A DNA stretch of 64,000 nucleotides from a virus, in IMG/VR virus record IMGVR_UViG_3300015242_000020, positions 1-64,000 of that record; one strand, written 5' to 3'. Shown one piece after another: positions 33,211 to 41,658 of this stretch. A model generated the notes under the pieces. It saw only the letters and a list, made by a program, of their open reading frames with translations. It ran no database searches and was not told the origin of the DNA. Within the stretch, counting starts at the first letter, position 1; each line of letters begins with the position of its first letter. The position numbers were made by a program, and so were the translations under genes.

Positions 33211-34719
33211 TCAGGAGGTCGTCGAGCCGGACGTCGTACTGGTGGCCTCAGTACTGGTCAAGCCGGTCGTGGTGTCGATCGAGAACACGATCGAGATGTA
33301 GTTGATCGGGTAGGCCGGCTGGTAGGCGAACTCGACTTCCATCACCGAGGGATTCACCGACTCCTGCCGTACCGCCAGGCCGGTGTAGCCCAAGATGGCG
33401 CCCTGCAGGCTGGCGTGCTCCAGCAGACCGGCGACCACCGCCTTGATCGAGTCCGGGGTGTCGGCGGTGATCGGGGTCCCGATCAGGCCAGCCTGGTCCG
33501 TGCCGATCTGGATGAGCTGCAGCAGGTAGTCGTTGGTCCGGACCAGCGAGATCTCCCCGGAGGTGAGGTTGGTCGGCCCCATCGTGGTGACCCCGTGCCG
33601 GCACACCGTGTTGCCCAGCCGGTCAGCCTCGGTGATGGCCACGCCACCGGAGGCGTAGCGGTTCTTCAGGCTGGCCGAGACCGGGATACCACCCAGACCG
33701 GCGAAGGACCGGATGACCTGCTTGGTGAGGCCCTGCTGCACCGGCAGTGCGGAGAGCAAGCCGGCATAGGCGGCAGCGAGGTACTGGTGGCCCAGTGTCA
33801 GGTTCTGATTCGCCGAACCGTTGTAGTAGGCCATGCCTTGGGGGCAGGCGTAGGCGAGCACCATCCGGGAATCGGAGAAGCTGCCGGCGGAGATGATCTG
33901 ATCCGGCGCGGTGGCCACGGTGGGGTCAAACCCCAGCAGCCCCATCCGGTAGTAGCCATCGGCGGAGGAGGTCTCGACGTGGGCCCGCAGGTCGTTGCCG
34001 GCAGCGGCCGTGTCGGAGTCCTGCAGGCCATCGGTGACCGGGACGATCAGCGCGGCGGAGTAGTTGGTGGCGATCTTCACGTAGGCGTCAGACAGTGCCG
34101 ATCGCTGCGCGGCGGAGATGGCCGCCGGATCGGTCAGGGAGGGATCCGGTGGTGTGGCGGCGCACAGGATCAGTTCGCCGGCACCGTTCTCGAAGGCGAT
34201 CTTGGCGGCCAGCGAGATCGGAGAGGTCACCGGCACGTAGCTGGTGTCCCCGGCGGTGGGCGCGGTCAGCGCGAGCGGCTCGCCGAAGACGGCCTTGACG
34301 TCGCCGAAGTTGTCCAGCACACGCGGCATGTAGTAATCCGGCGTGGTGTAGCGGTAGCTGATTGTGCACAAGGTGTCGGCGGTCAGCGCGCCACCGATCA
34401 CCCGAGCCACCGTGACGTGGTAGGTCTGCCCCGAGCCGGCGCCCTGCACGGCGGTGTAGTCGGCCGAGACGGTCAGGGTGGCGCTGGTATCGGTGCGGAC
34501 CACCACGATCGAGGTCAGGTCGATGCCCTGCTGGGCGAGCTGGGCGTCGGTCGTGGTGAGCACCACCTGCTCGGTGTAGCTCTGGTAGCCGATCCCTGGC
34601 CCGACGATGGCGACGTCGCTCGGCGGGATACCGGTCGAGGTGACCTGCGTCGTCGGGGTCTCGGTCACGTACACGCCCGGTGGCGAATACCCACCGGTCA
34701 AAAACGCAGGTGTGGTCAT
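33211..34719 (-). CDS. Tail sheath protein
   Basis: A 502-residue protein with the sheath pattern: N-terminal GGYSPPGVYVTETPT, a large variable protease-resistant middle, and a conserved C-terminal domain where the TNDYLLQLIQIGTDQAGLIGTPITADTPDSIKAVVAGLLE and MEVEFAYQPAYPINYISIVFSIDTTTG segments match sheath proteins of contractile tails. Contraction of this sheath drives the tube through the host envelope. It identifies the phage as a myovirus. Confidence 0.9.
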   Translation of the reverse strand: MTTPAFLTGGYSPPGVYVTETPTTQVTSTGIPPSDVAIVGPGIGYQSYTEQVVLTTTDAQLAQQGIDLTSIVVVRTDTSATLTVSADYTAVQGAGSGQTYHVTVARVIGGALTADTLCTISYRYTTPDYYMPRVLDNFGDVKAVFGEPLALTAPTAGDTSYVPVTSPISLAAKIAFENGAGELILCAATPPDPSLTDPAAISAAQRSALSDAYVKIATNYSAALIVPVTDGLQDSDTAAAGNDLRAHVETSSADGYYRMGLLGFDPTVATAPDQIISAGSFSDSRMVLAYACPQGMAYYNGSANQNLTLGHQYLAAAYAGLLSALPVQQGLTKQVIRSFAGLGGIPVSASLKNRYASGGVAITEADRLGNTVCRHGVTTMGPTNLTSGEISLVRTNDYLLQLIQIGTDQAGLIGTPITADTPDSIKAVVAGLLEHASLQGAILGYTGLAVRQESVNPSVMEVEFAYQPAYPINYISIVFSIDTTTGLTSTEATSTTSGSTTS

Positions 34720-34749
34720 CGATCCGGACTCCCTGTCGACGAGGCTTCT

Positions 34750-34759
34750 CTACCTCTTC
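34750..34759 (-). promoter_or_regulatory. GAAGAGGTAG boundary motif
   Basis: 31 bases upstream of the sheath start. About 45 bases of flanking sequence resemble the copy at 50994. Confidence 0.4.
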
Positions 34760-34813
34760 AACCGGCCGCCCGAATTGAGGGCACAGGGGGAGACTCAGGA
34801 TGGGTCAATCGCA

Positions 34814-34825
34814 GATATTTCTATC
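34814..34825. promoter_or_regulatory. Dyad I site GATATTTCTATC
   Basis: Lies directly after the stop codon of the gene at 34826 and 95 bases upstream of the sheath start. Confidence 0.5.
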
Positions 34826-35455
34826 TCACTGCCAACCCGGTCCGGCCGTCTCGATCGGTGGAGTCTGACCCTCGATCCAGTCGTAGACCTTGATCGCCGA
34901 CAGCGGCACCAGCACCAGCGCCTCCGGGTCGACCCGAAAGAGCCCGGTGCAGTCCATCGAGACCGTCTGCTCGTAGACCACCTCATTGGTGCCCCAGGGG
35001 GTGCCTTGGCTCTCGGCCTTGCCGTTGACACCGAACCGGTCCCACTGCGGATCCACCGCGATCAGGTCATTGCCCAGGAGCTTCTGCCGGAACACCGCGC
35101 GCTCGGGGTTGAGCAGGCCGAAGGCCAGCACCTTGGTCATCTCATCGACCAGCCGGTCACGCTCCAGGGAGGTCAGCGCCACGCAGGTGAAGGAGATGGT
35201 GCCGCCGTAGCGAAAGACCGCCGTACGCCGAGGGTTGTCCTCCCCCTCCACCACGATCCACTCAGCATGGTTGATGCCGGCGGACTGGATCGGCTGGGTC
35301 GGAGTGAAGTCGATCCAGACCCCGGGATAGTTCGCCTGCTCCATCGGGTACTCGATCGACACGTCGACCCCGGTGAAGTCGAACTCCGGGTAGTCGCCTA
35401 CAAAGGTCGCCTGCAGGGACTCGACGAGCGCGGTCTTCAAGGAAGAGATAAACAT
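34826..35455 (-). CDS. Neck/tail-terminator-region protein
   Basis: A 209-residue beta-rich protein. Its place just upstream of the sheath gene is where contractile phages encode the tail terminator, and the overall layout (ISSLKTALVESLQATFVGDYPEFDFTGVDVSIEYPM, RTAVFRYGGTISFTCVALTSLERDRLVDEMTKVL) fits that class. The assignment rests mainly on position. Confidence 0.6.
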   Translation of the reverse strand: MFISSLKTALVESLQATFVGDYPEFDFTGVDVSIEYPMEQANYPGVWIDFTPTQPIQSAGINHAEWIVVEGEDNPRRTAVFRYGGTISFTCVALTSLERDRLVDEMTKVLAFGLLNPERAVFRQKLLGNDLIAVDPQWDRFGVNGKAESQGTPWGTNEVVYEQTVSMDCTGLFRVDPEALVLVPLSAIKVYDWIEGQTPPIETAGPGWQ

Positions 35456-35462
35456 GGCGCTC

Positions 35463-36128
35463 CTACTTCTGGTGGATCTGCGGGTTGCCGAATCCGGAGA
35501 CGGCAGCGACGGTCAGGATCGCATGGTGCAGGAAATGCTTGGGCGTGATGCCGGGGTTGAACCAGCGGACACCAACATTGCGCACCGCGATCTTCCCACT
35601 GGAGGGTCCGGGGTATTTGACCACCTGCCGGCGGGTAATGCGCCCGGGGGCGCCCGGATAGGAGCTGGGCACGTCCACCATCTGGAAGGTGCCGCGCACC
35701 TTGCGCTTCACCGTCTTGCGATCACCCACTTTGGCGGCCCGACGGAAGATCAGCACCTGCGTCTTGCCCGACGCCGTCACGCGCACCTTGGCCGAGGGGC
35801 TCTTGCTGCGCTCCTTACCGGTCGGGTCATCGATCCACATCGGAATTGTCTTGCCGGCCAGGTTGGTCATCACCCTGGGCTTGGTGCCGGCCTCCTGATA
35901 CCAAGTCCAAGGGTCGAGCCACCGGATGCCGTAAAAGCCGGCTCCGAAATAGGTCCGCAAGTTCTGCGAGGAGTGGCCAGTCAGTTTGGGCGCGAGGTTC
36001 TGGGCGATCCTTACGGCTTGCTGCGAGAGGTCCCATGCCTGATGCTCAGGCAGCCCGTCAATAAGCACGTAGAGTCGGTCGGGGGTGTTGGCTCCCGACG
36101 TCGTGATGGACTGCCCAGGCTGGCTCAT
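35463..36128 (-). CDS. Neck protein, HK97 gp10-like position
   Basis: A 221-residue protein. LSQQAVRIAQNLAPKLTGHSSQNLRTYFG resembles the N-terminal helix-plus-loop of HK97 gp10-type head-tail joining proteins (KxAKxLAPxxTGxLRxSI), and the C terminus KHFLHHAILTVAAV is also of that type. Middle positions are basic and beta-rich. It lies among the neck genes, as expected. Confidence 0.65.
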   Translation of the reverse strand: MSQPGQSITTSGANTPDRLYVLIDGLPEHQAWDLSQQAVRIAQNLAPKLTGHSSQNLRTYFGAGFYGIRWLDPWTWYQEAGTKPRVMTNLAGKTIPMWIDDPTGKERSKSPSAKVRVTASGKTQVLIFRRAAKVGDRKTVKRKVRGTFQMVDVPSSYPGAPGRITRRQVVKYPGPSSGKIAVRNVGVRWFNPGITPKHFLHHAILTVAAVSGFGNPQIHQK

Positions 36129-36839
36129 CTACGGCACCAGTGGGCCATTAATTTGTTCCAGCGCACTGAAGTCCGGGGGCCAGTGAGTGCCGGTAGTCAC
36201 CCGGAGAATAGCCGAGAGCCGGTCGGCCGATGGCGGGATCATGTAGGCCACCGAGGCTGGGTCCTCCAGCCGAGCCTGGGAGATCTGGCCGGCCACCGAC
36301 TTCTGATAGTCCGGCACATCAAACCCGGACCGGATCCAGGTGCCGGACAGCTCCTCTCCCTGATACCGGCCACCATCGGCTCGGAAGACGTAGTCCCCAT
36401 GCCGGAAGGAAAAGTCCTCGGTCGTCTCGATCACCATGGCGTCGCTGGATGCCTCGCCACGGGGGGTGTGCTGGGTGTCGGTGTTGGAGTCGGTCCACAG
36501 TGACGGGCGCACGATCTGAGCCCGGATGCCCCCCTGAAAATGGGTGCCGTAGCAGTCCGGGCACTTCTCCCTGGTGGGCTGCTCGTAGGCGTGTGACATC
36601 CGGCCGAGCACCGAGTCGCTCAGCGTGCAGGTGGGGCACAGCGCCACGAGTCCCTTGTCGTAGTCCTTGGCGTACCAGAGCAGCGTGAAGACAGCGAACT
36701 CGCCCATCTGGTAGAGGGCCTCGGTATGAGAATCCCGGACCTGCTGCTGCGCCCACAGCTCGCGCTGGTCCAGCCAGGAGGTGGTCTGACCGAGAGGGAG
36801 CTGCGGCTGGGGGGATGCAATCGGGAAAGGGATAGGCAT
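36129..36839 (-). CDS. Neck-region protein with a Cys4 zinc motif
   Basis: A 236-residue protein. CPTC about residue 65 and CPDC about residue 95 form a likely four-Cys zinc site; this pattern appears in head-tail connector proteins of some large phages. The remaining sequence is beta-rich (ETTEDFSFRHGDYVFRADGGRYQGEELSGTWIRSGFDVPDYQK). Located one base from the gp10-like gene. Role inferred from context. Confidence 0.6.
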   Translation of the reverse strand: MPIPFPIASPQPQLPLGQTTSWLDQRELWAQQQVRDSHTEALYQMGEFAVFTLLWYAKDYDKGLVALCPTCTLSDSVLGRMSHAYEQPTREKCPDCYGTHFQGGIRAQIVRPSLWTDSNTDTQHTPRGEASSDAMVIETTEDFSFRHGDYVFRADGGRYQGEELSGTWIRSGFDVPDYQKSVAGQISQARLEDPASVAYMIPPSADRLSAILRVTTGTHWPPDFSALEQINGPLVP

Positions 36840-36844
36840 ACGAC

Positions 36845-37315
36845 TCAGCTTTCCAGCTCGATGTTGTACGACATATTGGCGGGAATTGTCGCCCCGGTGA
36901 CTACCCGGAGCACGGTCGTCACCGACGGAGGACAGTAAACCTCACGTCCGAGTGGCCACAGGAATGGCAGTGCACTGGCGTACCAATTCTTGATAACCCT
37001 CAAGGTTCCCGTGTTGATTACAGCCTCAGCGGTAAACGCCCCCACCGTTACCGTAGCCCCGGGGAAAGCAATGCTCTGACCTTCTCCATTTAGCCTGTCT
37101 GGGGTGAAAGCCGTACCGCCGGTCGCTGCGGTAAACGTGCTCGTGAACCGGACGATCTGGACCAGTGGCAGCGTAGTTTTGGAGACGTCGTCGATACCCA
37201 CGTCACAAACGACGATTCGACAGGCTTGCGTAGAGGATGTGACCACTTGGGCAAAAGCCTTGGTCGACGAGGCAGTCAGCGCGAATGAACCGGCTACCGA
37301 GTAGGTCTCAGCCAT
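36845..37315 (-). CDS. Virion structural protein, small beta-rich
   Basis: A 156-residue Ser/Thr/Val-rich beta protein (FALTASSTKAFAQVVTSSTQACRIVVCDVGIDD). It resembles other small head or tail surface proteins and marks the beginning of a long block of fibre-like genes. No family recognised. Confidence 0.55.
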   Translation of the reverse strand: MAETYSVAGSFALTASSTKAFAQVVTSSTQACRIVVCDVGIDDVSKTTLPLVQIVRFTSTFTAATGGTAFTPDRLNGEGQSIAFPGATVTVGAFTAEAVINTGTLRVIKNWYASALPFLWPLGREVYCPPSVTTVLRVVTGATIPANMSYNIELES

Positions 37316-37329
37316 GAAAGTATTGCTCC

Positions 37330-38712
37330 TTACCAGGTAGACGATCGGAAATGTGCTACAGGAGAGATGGGAATACGCCGTGGTGAGACAGCTGCTACAG
37401 CAGCTGCCTTGATCTCCATCAGCGCCATGTTGTAGTTCTCAGCCGCAGGCGCGGTGAGGTTCATGGTTTGCGATCCGGCAGCACCAGCCACCAGAAGACG
37501 CCAAAAGTGCGCGGTGTAATTACTGGCATCATTGAAGTCATCGACCATATATTGCCCGGAGCCCACAGTGCCCAAGCCGGTCGCCCCCCAGTCCGCTACC
37601 ATCGCCAAAACTTGGGAATTGTTGGCGATGGTCAAACTTCCCGATGGAAGACCCGAGGCATTCGCCGCAGCACTGATAGCCCCCGTGTAGGTGGCTCCCT
37701 CATCATGAGTGACCTGCACCAAATGCGCGCGCACAATCCAGGACACGGTGGTGGCGCCGGCATTGGGTGTCACCGTGACGGTGATGGCGCTCGTTCCAGT
37801 GGTGTACGCCTCCCAAATCTCCGCGCTCGTACCGGTCGACCCAGCCCCGCCAGTTGAGCCCGCGTTCAGACTCTTCCACGGTCTCTTCGTCCAGGTGAGC
37901 GCTCCATCAGCTACCGAAGTGATCGTGGCATCACCGGCCGAAGGCTTGTTCGCCCCAACTGCCACCAGGAGTCGAGTGCCTGCGCCCCCTCCGCGAGGAA
38001 TGAACGTAAAGGTTGCCGTGGTGGAGGAAGTGGTGGTAGTGGGAGCTAGCGAACAGTCCAGATCGAGCAGCACGCTGGCGGTATCAGCCACGACGTCGAT
38101 CGCAATGATGCCCCAAAAGTCTGAGGTCAGAGTGTGGGTCATCGTGACGGTGCTGGCTCCGGAGGCGCTGGCCATGGCAGCGCAGCCGCCGCCGGAAAGG
38201 GTGGAGAAGTTGTCCAACCACCGCTGAGTGTTTCCAGTGGCCGAGATAGCACTTCCACAGGACGCCGAGCTGAGCACCATATTGCCGGTCTGACTCGGAA
38301 TGGTCAGCGACATCGAGGTGCTATTGCCATACGCGGTATTGGCGTTGCGATAGGGCTGGGTCTGGTGCACTCCTGAAAAGCTGACTGATCCGCCCACGAT
38401 GCTGGTGATCGATTTATTGACCGTGACCACCACGTTGTGCGCACCGCTGGGCGGGTTGATCATCATGAACAGTTCGGCGTATCCAGAGCCGCTCCCGTTC
38501 GCCGCACACCGGCCGATCGACGTCATGGCGACACCGTTGTAAGTGGCTGTGGTCGTCACCGTCAGATCGGCGGTCCCCATACCGGTGTCAGCAGCGGCAA
38601 ACAGCGCCATGTTGGTGCCCGCACCCACGGTGTGGGACCAGGTCAGTGAGGATGCGGTCAACGCGCCGGTGCCCGATGAGCTAGGTCCGACCGCATCAAA
38701 GGCGACGCTCAT
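37330..38712 (-). CDS. Virion surface protein with repeated jelly-roll-like domains
   Basis: A 460-residue protein made of two related beta domains of about 200 residues, each beginning with a pattern such as SLTWSHTVGAGTNMALFAAAD or ATFTFIPRGGGAGTRLLVAVGA and each having a W-containing middle. Similar domains occur twice in the GDPD protein at 45000-48299. These are typical of lectin-like modules on phage tails and capsids. It overlaps the repeat protein by four bases. Confidence 0.6.
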   Translation of the reverse strand: MSVAFDAVGPSSSGTGALTASSLTWSHTVGAGTNMALFAAADTGMGTADLTVTTTATYNGVAMTSIGRCAANGSGSGYAELFMMINPPSGAHNVVVTVNKSITSIVGGSVSFSGVHQTQPYRNANTAYGNSTSMSLTIPSQTGNMVLSSASCGSAISATGNTQRWLDNFSTLSGGGCAAMASASGASTVTMTHTLTSDFWGIIAIDVVADTASVLLDLDCSLAPTTTTSSTTATFTFIPRGGGAGTRLLVAVGANKPSAGDATITSVADGALTWTKRPWKSLNAGSTGGAGSTGTSAEIWEAYTTGTSAITVTVTPNAGATTVSWIVRAHLVQVTHDEGATYTGAISAAANASGLPSGSLTIANNSQVLAMVADWGATGLGTVGSGQYMVDDFNDASNYTAHFWRLLVAGAAGSQTMNLTAPAAENYNMALMEIKAAAVAAVSPRRIPISPVAHFRSSTW

Positions 38713-40169
38713 TGTGGTGGCTCCCAGCTATCGCCGTCCAGATGTCGCAGAGTGCCGCCGGTGCGCCAGCTGGTTCCGTCCCAGCGTTTCATCGTGCCGC
38801 CGGTGCGGAAGGAGCTGCCATCCCAGCGCTTCAGGACAGCCCCGGGGGCCGCTGTGTGGGCCGTGAGCGCGTCAGATCCCGATCCGGAGTCAGAGAGACC
38901 GACCGCCGCTCCGACGCTGCACAGCTCGCTCCCAGAGCCACTGTCGCCGAAGTTGAGGAGCACGGTGATGGCATAGGACTCCTGAGCGGATCCGGAGTCG
39001 GTCAGGGTGACCGCCGCGTTCACCCCAAGCTGCTCGGTCGCGGATCCGGAGTCGATCAGGGTGGTTACCACAGTGACGGTCAGGCTGTCGGTTGCGGTCC
39101 CGGAGTCGGCCAGAGAGACGGCAGCACCCACAGCGAGGTGGTCTGTGCCCGCACCAGAGTCAGCGACTCCCAGCGAGCCGGAGACAGCCAGGGTCTGCGT
39201 GCTGGTGCCGGTATCGGCCAGAGGAGCGCTGGCGACCACAGAGAGCGACTCAGATCCAGCCCCGAAGTCGTCCAAGGTGGGATTTCCGGAGCCGGAGACC
39301 GAGAATCCATCCGCTCCAGTGCCGGTATCGGTGAGAGACACGGCGACCGTGACCGATATCGACTCCGAGCCGGTACCGGAGTCAAGCAGTACCGGCGTTT
39401 CGACCGCCACCAAAGAATCCGAGCCAGCACCGGTATCGGCGAGCGGAACCGAGGCGGCCACCGCCAAGGTGTCAGATCCTGCTCCGGAGTCGGCGAGGCC
39501 AACGAGGTTGATGTGGGAGAGGCTGTCGGTAGCGGCGCCGGTATCGGCGAGTGGGATTGCCCCCGTGATGCTGAGGCTGTCGGTGGCGATCCCCGCATCC
39601 GCCAGTGGAATAGCAGCCGATACGCCCAGCGAGTCACCGCCTACACCATTCTCGATCAGCGGCACAGCTGCAGTCGCAGAGAGGTTTTCCGTGGCGGCGG
39701 CTGAGTCAGCGAGTGGCACTGTGGCGGTGGGGGAAAGGCTATCCGTACCGACCCCGGAATCGGTGAGGGAGACCTGGTTGACGCCGAGGAAACTGTCGGT
39801 ACCGGCACCGGAATCATTGAGTGGGATCGCGGCCTGAAGACTGAGGGAATCGGCAGCCGAGCCGGAATCCGCGAGGGAGACATTCCCAATCCAGCTCAGT
39901 GAGTCCGAGCCCGATCCCGAATCGGAAAGAGGCACAGCGACAGTTTCCGTGATGGAATCAGTCGCGGCACCCGAATCAGAAATGGGGATGTTGGCTGCTA
40001 CCGCAAGGGTGTCGCTGCTCGCGCCGGAGTCCGCCAGTGGAAGTGCCGCAGTGACAGAAAGGGCATCACTGCCGGCACCTGAATCGGTGAGAGTCTTGGA
40101 TGTCGTCGATTGGACGTTCGGGCGGACGATGATCGGCCGTGCCGGAAATCCACGACCCAGTCTCGACAC
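38709..40169 (-). CDS. Fibre-like protein with 23 copies of an 18-residue repeat
   Basis: A 486-residue protein. After a 25-residue basic head (RLGRGFPARPIIVRPNVQST), about 23 tandem 18-residue repeats of the form LADSGxGxDSLxVxAxVP occupy residues 26-440. The end has three W-D-G repeats (KRWDGSSFRTGGT, KRWDGTSWRTGGT, RHLDGDSW). The alternating pattern of Asp-Ser-Gly turns and short strands suggests a beta-solenoid or fibrous rod with a small tip. It sits in the fibre gene block. I know no characterised homologue. Confidence 0.65.
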   Translation of the reverse strand: MSRLGRGFPARPIIVRPNVQSTTSKTLTDSGAGSDALSVTAALPLADSGASSDTLAVAANIPISDSGAATDSITETVAVPLSDSGSGSDSLSWIGNVSLADSGSAADSLSLQAAIPLNDSGAGTDSFLGVNQVSLTDSGVGTDSLSPTATVPLADSAAATENLSATAAVPLIENGVGGDSLGVSAAIPLADAGIATDSLSITGAIPLADTGAATDSLSHINLVGLADSGAGSDTLAVAASVPLADTGAGSDSLVAVETPVLLDSGTGSESISVTVAVSLTDTGTGADGFSVSGSGNPTLDDFGAGSESLSVVASAPLADTGTSTQTLAVSGSLGVADSGAGTDHLAVGAAVSLADSGTATDSLTVTVVTTLIDSGSATEQLGVNAAVTLTDSGSAQESYAITVLLNFGDSGSGSELCSVGAAVGLSDSGSGSDALTAHTAAPGAVLKRWDGSSFRTGGTMKRWDGTSWRTGGTLRHLDGDSWEPPQ

Positions 40170-40191
40170 GACCCATCACCTCCCCACCAGA

Positions 40192-40581
40192 TCAGTATTC
40201 GGAAACGTACAAGTTCGCTATGCCTTGCGCATCGGCATAATAGAACAATCGACCTATTCCCAACTCGATCGGATCCGGAAAATCGAATCCACCAGATATC
40301 CCCGCTCCGACGTACTTTTGAACGAATAGTTCAGACGAGTACCCCGTTGAGATCTCCTGAACTCGCCAACCTGAATCAGTCCCCTGGTGACGGACTGGTC
40401 CTTGATATTGAGGCGACACATCAGGGCCAGAGACTGGTCCCGTCGTACGTGTCACCGTCAACAACGTCAGTGCCGGACAAGTAAACTCGAATCTGTGCAC
40501 CAGTAGACCCCGGACATTTGTTTCCGGTGGAACTAAGGCGTAGGAAGTTGAGCCCACCATCTGGTGTGATATCAAATCCAT
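40192..40581 (-). CDS. Hypothetical fibre-region protein
   Basis: A 129-residue beta-rich protein in the fibre cluster (LFVQKYVGAGISGGFDFPDPIEL). Base composition is slightly more AT-rich than neighbouring genes, possibly a recent acquisition. No family recognised. Confidence 0.55.
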   Translation of the reverse strand: MDLISHQMVGSTSYALVPPETNVRGLLVHRFEFTCPALTLLTVTRTTGPVSGPDVSPQYQGPVRHQGTDSGWRVQEISTGYSSELFVQKYVGAGISGGFDFPDPIELGIGRLFYYADAQGIANLYVSEY

Positions 40582-40594
40582 TGCAAGATATTCC

Positions 40595-41236
40595 TTACGT
40601 GAAGTTGATGGCAGCCGTAGCCGCCCAGGTCTGATTTACAACCTTGGTACCCTGGTTGGATACCGCTCGGTTTAGCAAGAGAGCATTGACCGTGGTACCG
40701 CCTGTGACCGTCGGAGTACCAACATCAAGACCGAACTCAGCCCACGCGAAGTTGCCGTCGTTGATTCCGAAGGTCGCCGCAAACGACACCTTCTCTGTAG
40801 CCGATGCGTCCCCGGTCGCCAACGTACCCGCCCCTGAAACAGGCTGGAAAAACCTGTTCGTCGAACCTGACGCTGCGGATAGATCCGTCTGAGAGATAGC
40901 GGCAGCCGTACTGGAATTTCCCACGCCGATACGCACAGCCGTAGCGCTCAGTGCCTGAGGTGAGCCACTGGCGATCGCCAGGTTCAATAGGCGCACCCAC
41001 CCAGCGGTGGTGATCAGGTTGCCGTGATGCTCGGTAACACTATAGGGGTTGACGTTGAGCGCGTGGAAATCACTCGCCTCTGGAGCTACCAGCCCAGACT
41101 GACGCTTGACCCATTCGGTCTGCTCGGCATCCCACCGCTCGAACATCCAGTTGGTAGTGCCATATGCACTGTCGGAAATGGGCGCTAGCACACCGACACT
41201 GATGGAGTCTCGGCCCAGGCCCTTGTCTGCAGTCAT
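40595..41236 (-). CDS. Hypothetical tail-surface protein
   Basis: A 213-residue protein. I chose ATG 41236 because the longer frame has atypical composition and overlaps the next gene deeply. Beta-rich C terminus with NDGNFAWAEFGLDVGTPTVTGGTTVNALLLNRAVSNQGTK, a pattern like phage tail-fibre shaft or cap domains. Function not known. Confidence 0.6.
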   Translation of the reverse strand: MTADKGLGRDSISVGVLAPISDSAYGTTNWMFERWDAEQTEWVKRQSGLVAPEASDFHALNVNPYSVTEHHGNLITTAGWVRLLNLAIASGSPQALSATAVRIGVGNSSTAAAISQTDLSAASGSTNRFFQPVSGAGTLATGDASATEKVSFAATFGINDGNFAWAEFGLDVGTPTVTGGTTVNALLLNRAVSNQGTKVVNQTWAATAAINFT

Positions 41237-41249
41237 GATTGCTGCCCTT

Positions 41250-41648
41250 TCATTGTTCGGTTGACGTGTCGAACCAGAGCCGGTCCGGTAGGAGTCCCGT
41301 GGTATCGGGGGCCGTGCTGCTGACGATGATCTGTTTCTGCTGCTCGATGCGGTCCGCCAGTACCGCATCGAGCCGATAGGAGCCGCTCGCCCCCGCTGGC
41401 TGAGTCCACAGTGATGTGACCTCCTCCAAGTCGGTGGTGTCCGGACCCAGGAATAACGGCAGCAGGGTGTCGCTGCCGATCGAGATGACATTCCCGATCG
41501 AGTGACCGGAAAGGTCCTGCAGGTCGGCCGGCTGGGTGCAGTCCTGATCCAGAAACACCGACAGAGAGGCGCCAGCAGGCACTGGGTACAGCGGGCCACC
41601 GAGGGAGTAGCTGTAGACCAGTCGATCCTGAGGGAATGTCCAGCGCAT
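41250..41648 (-). CDS. Small fibre-anchor-like protein
   Basis: A 132-residue protein whose first 60 residues (LSVFLDQDCTQPADLQDLSGHSIGNVISIGSDTLLPLFLGPD) share a pattern with the N-terminal domain of the beta-helix spike at 41659-43770 (VTFYTDSGATTPADMLSYPAQVAVVGSHFWVQRSRLVPGFYGPD). Shared features are an acidic strand, T-x-P-A-D and LxPxFxGPD. Both may dock onto the same site of the virion. Confidence 0.6.
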   Translation of the reverse strand: MRWTFPQDRLVYSYSLGGPLYPVPAGASLSVFLDQDCTQPADLQDLSGHSIGNVISIGSDTLLPLFLGPDTTDLEEVTSLWTQPAGASGSYRLDAVLADRIEQQKQIIVSSTAPDTTGLLPDRLWFDTSTEQ

Positions 41649-41658
41649 CTATTCTCCC

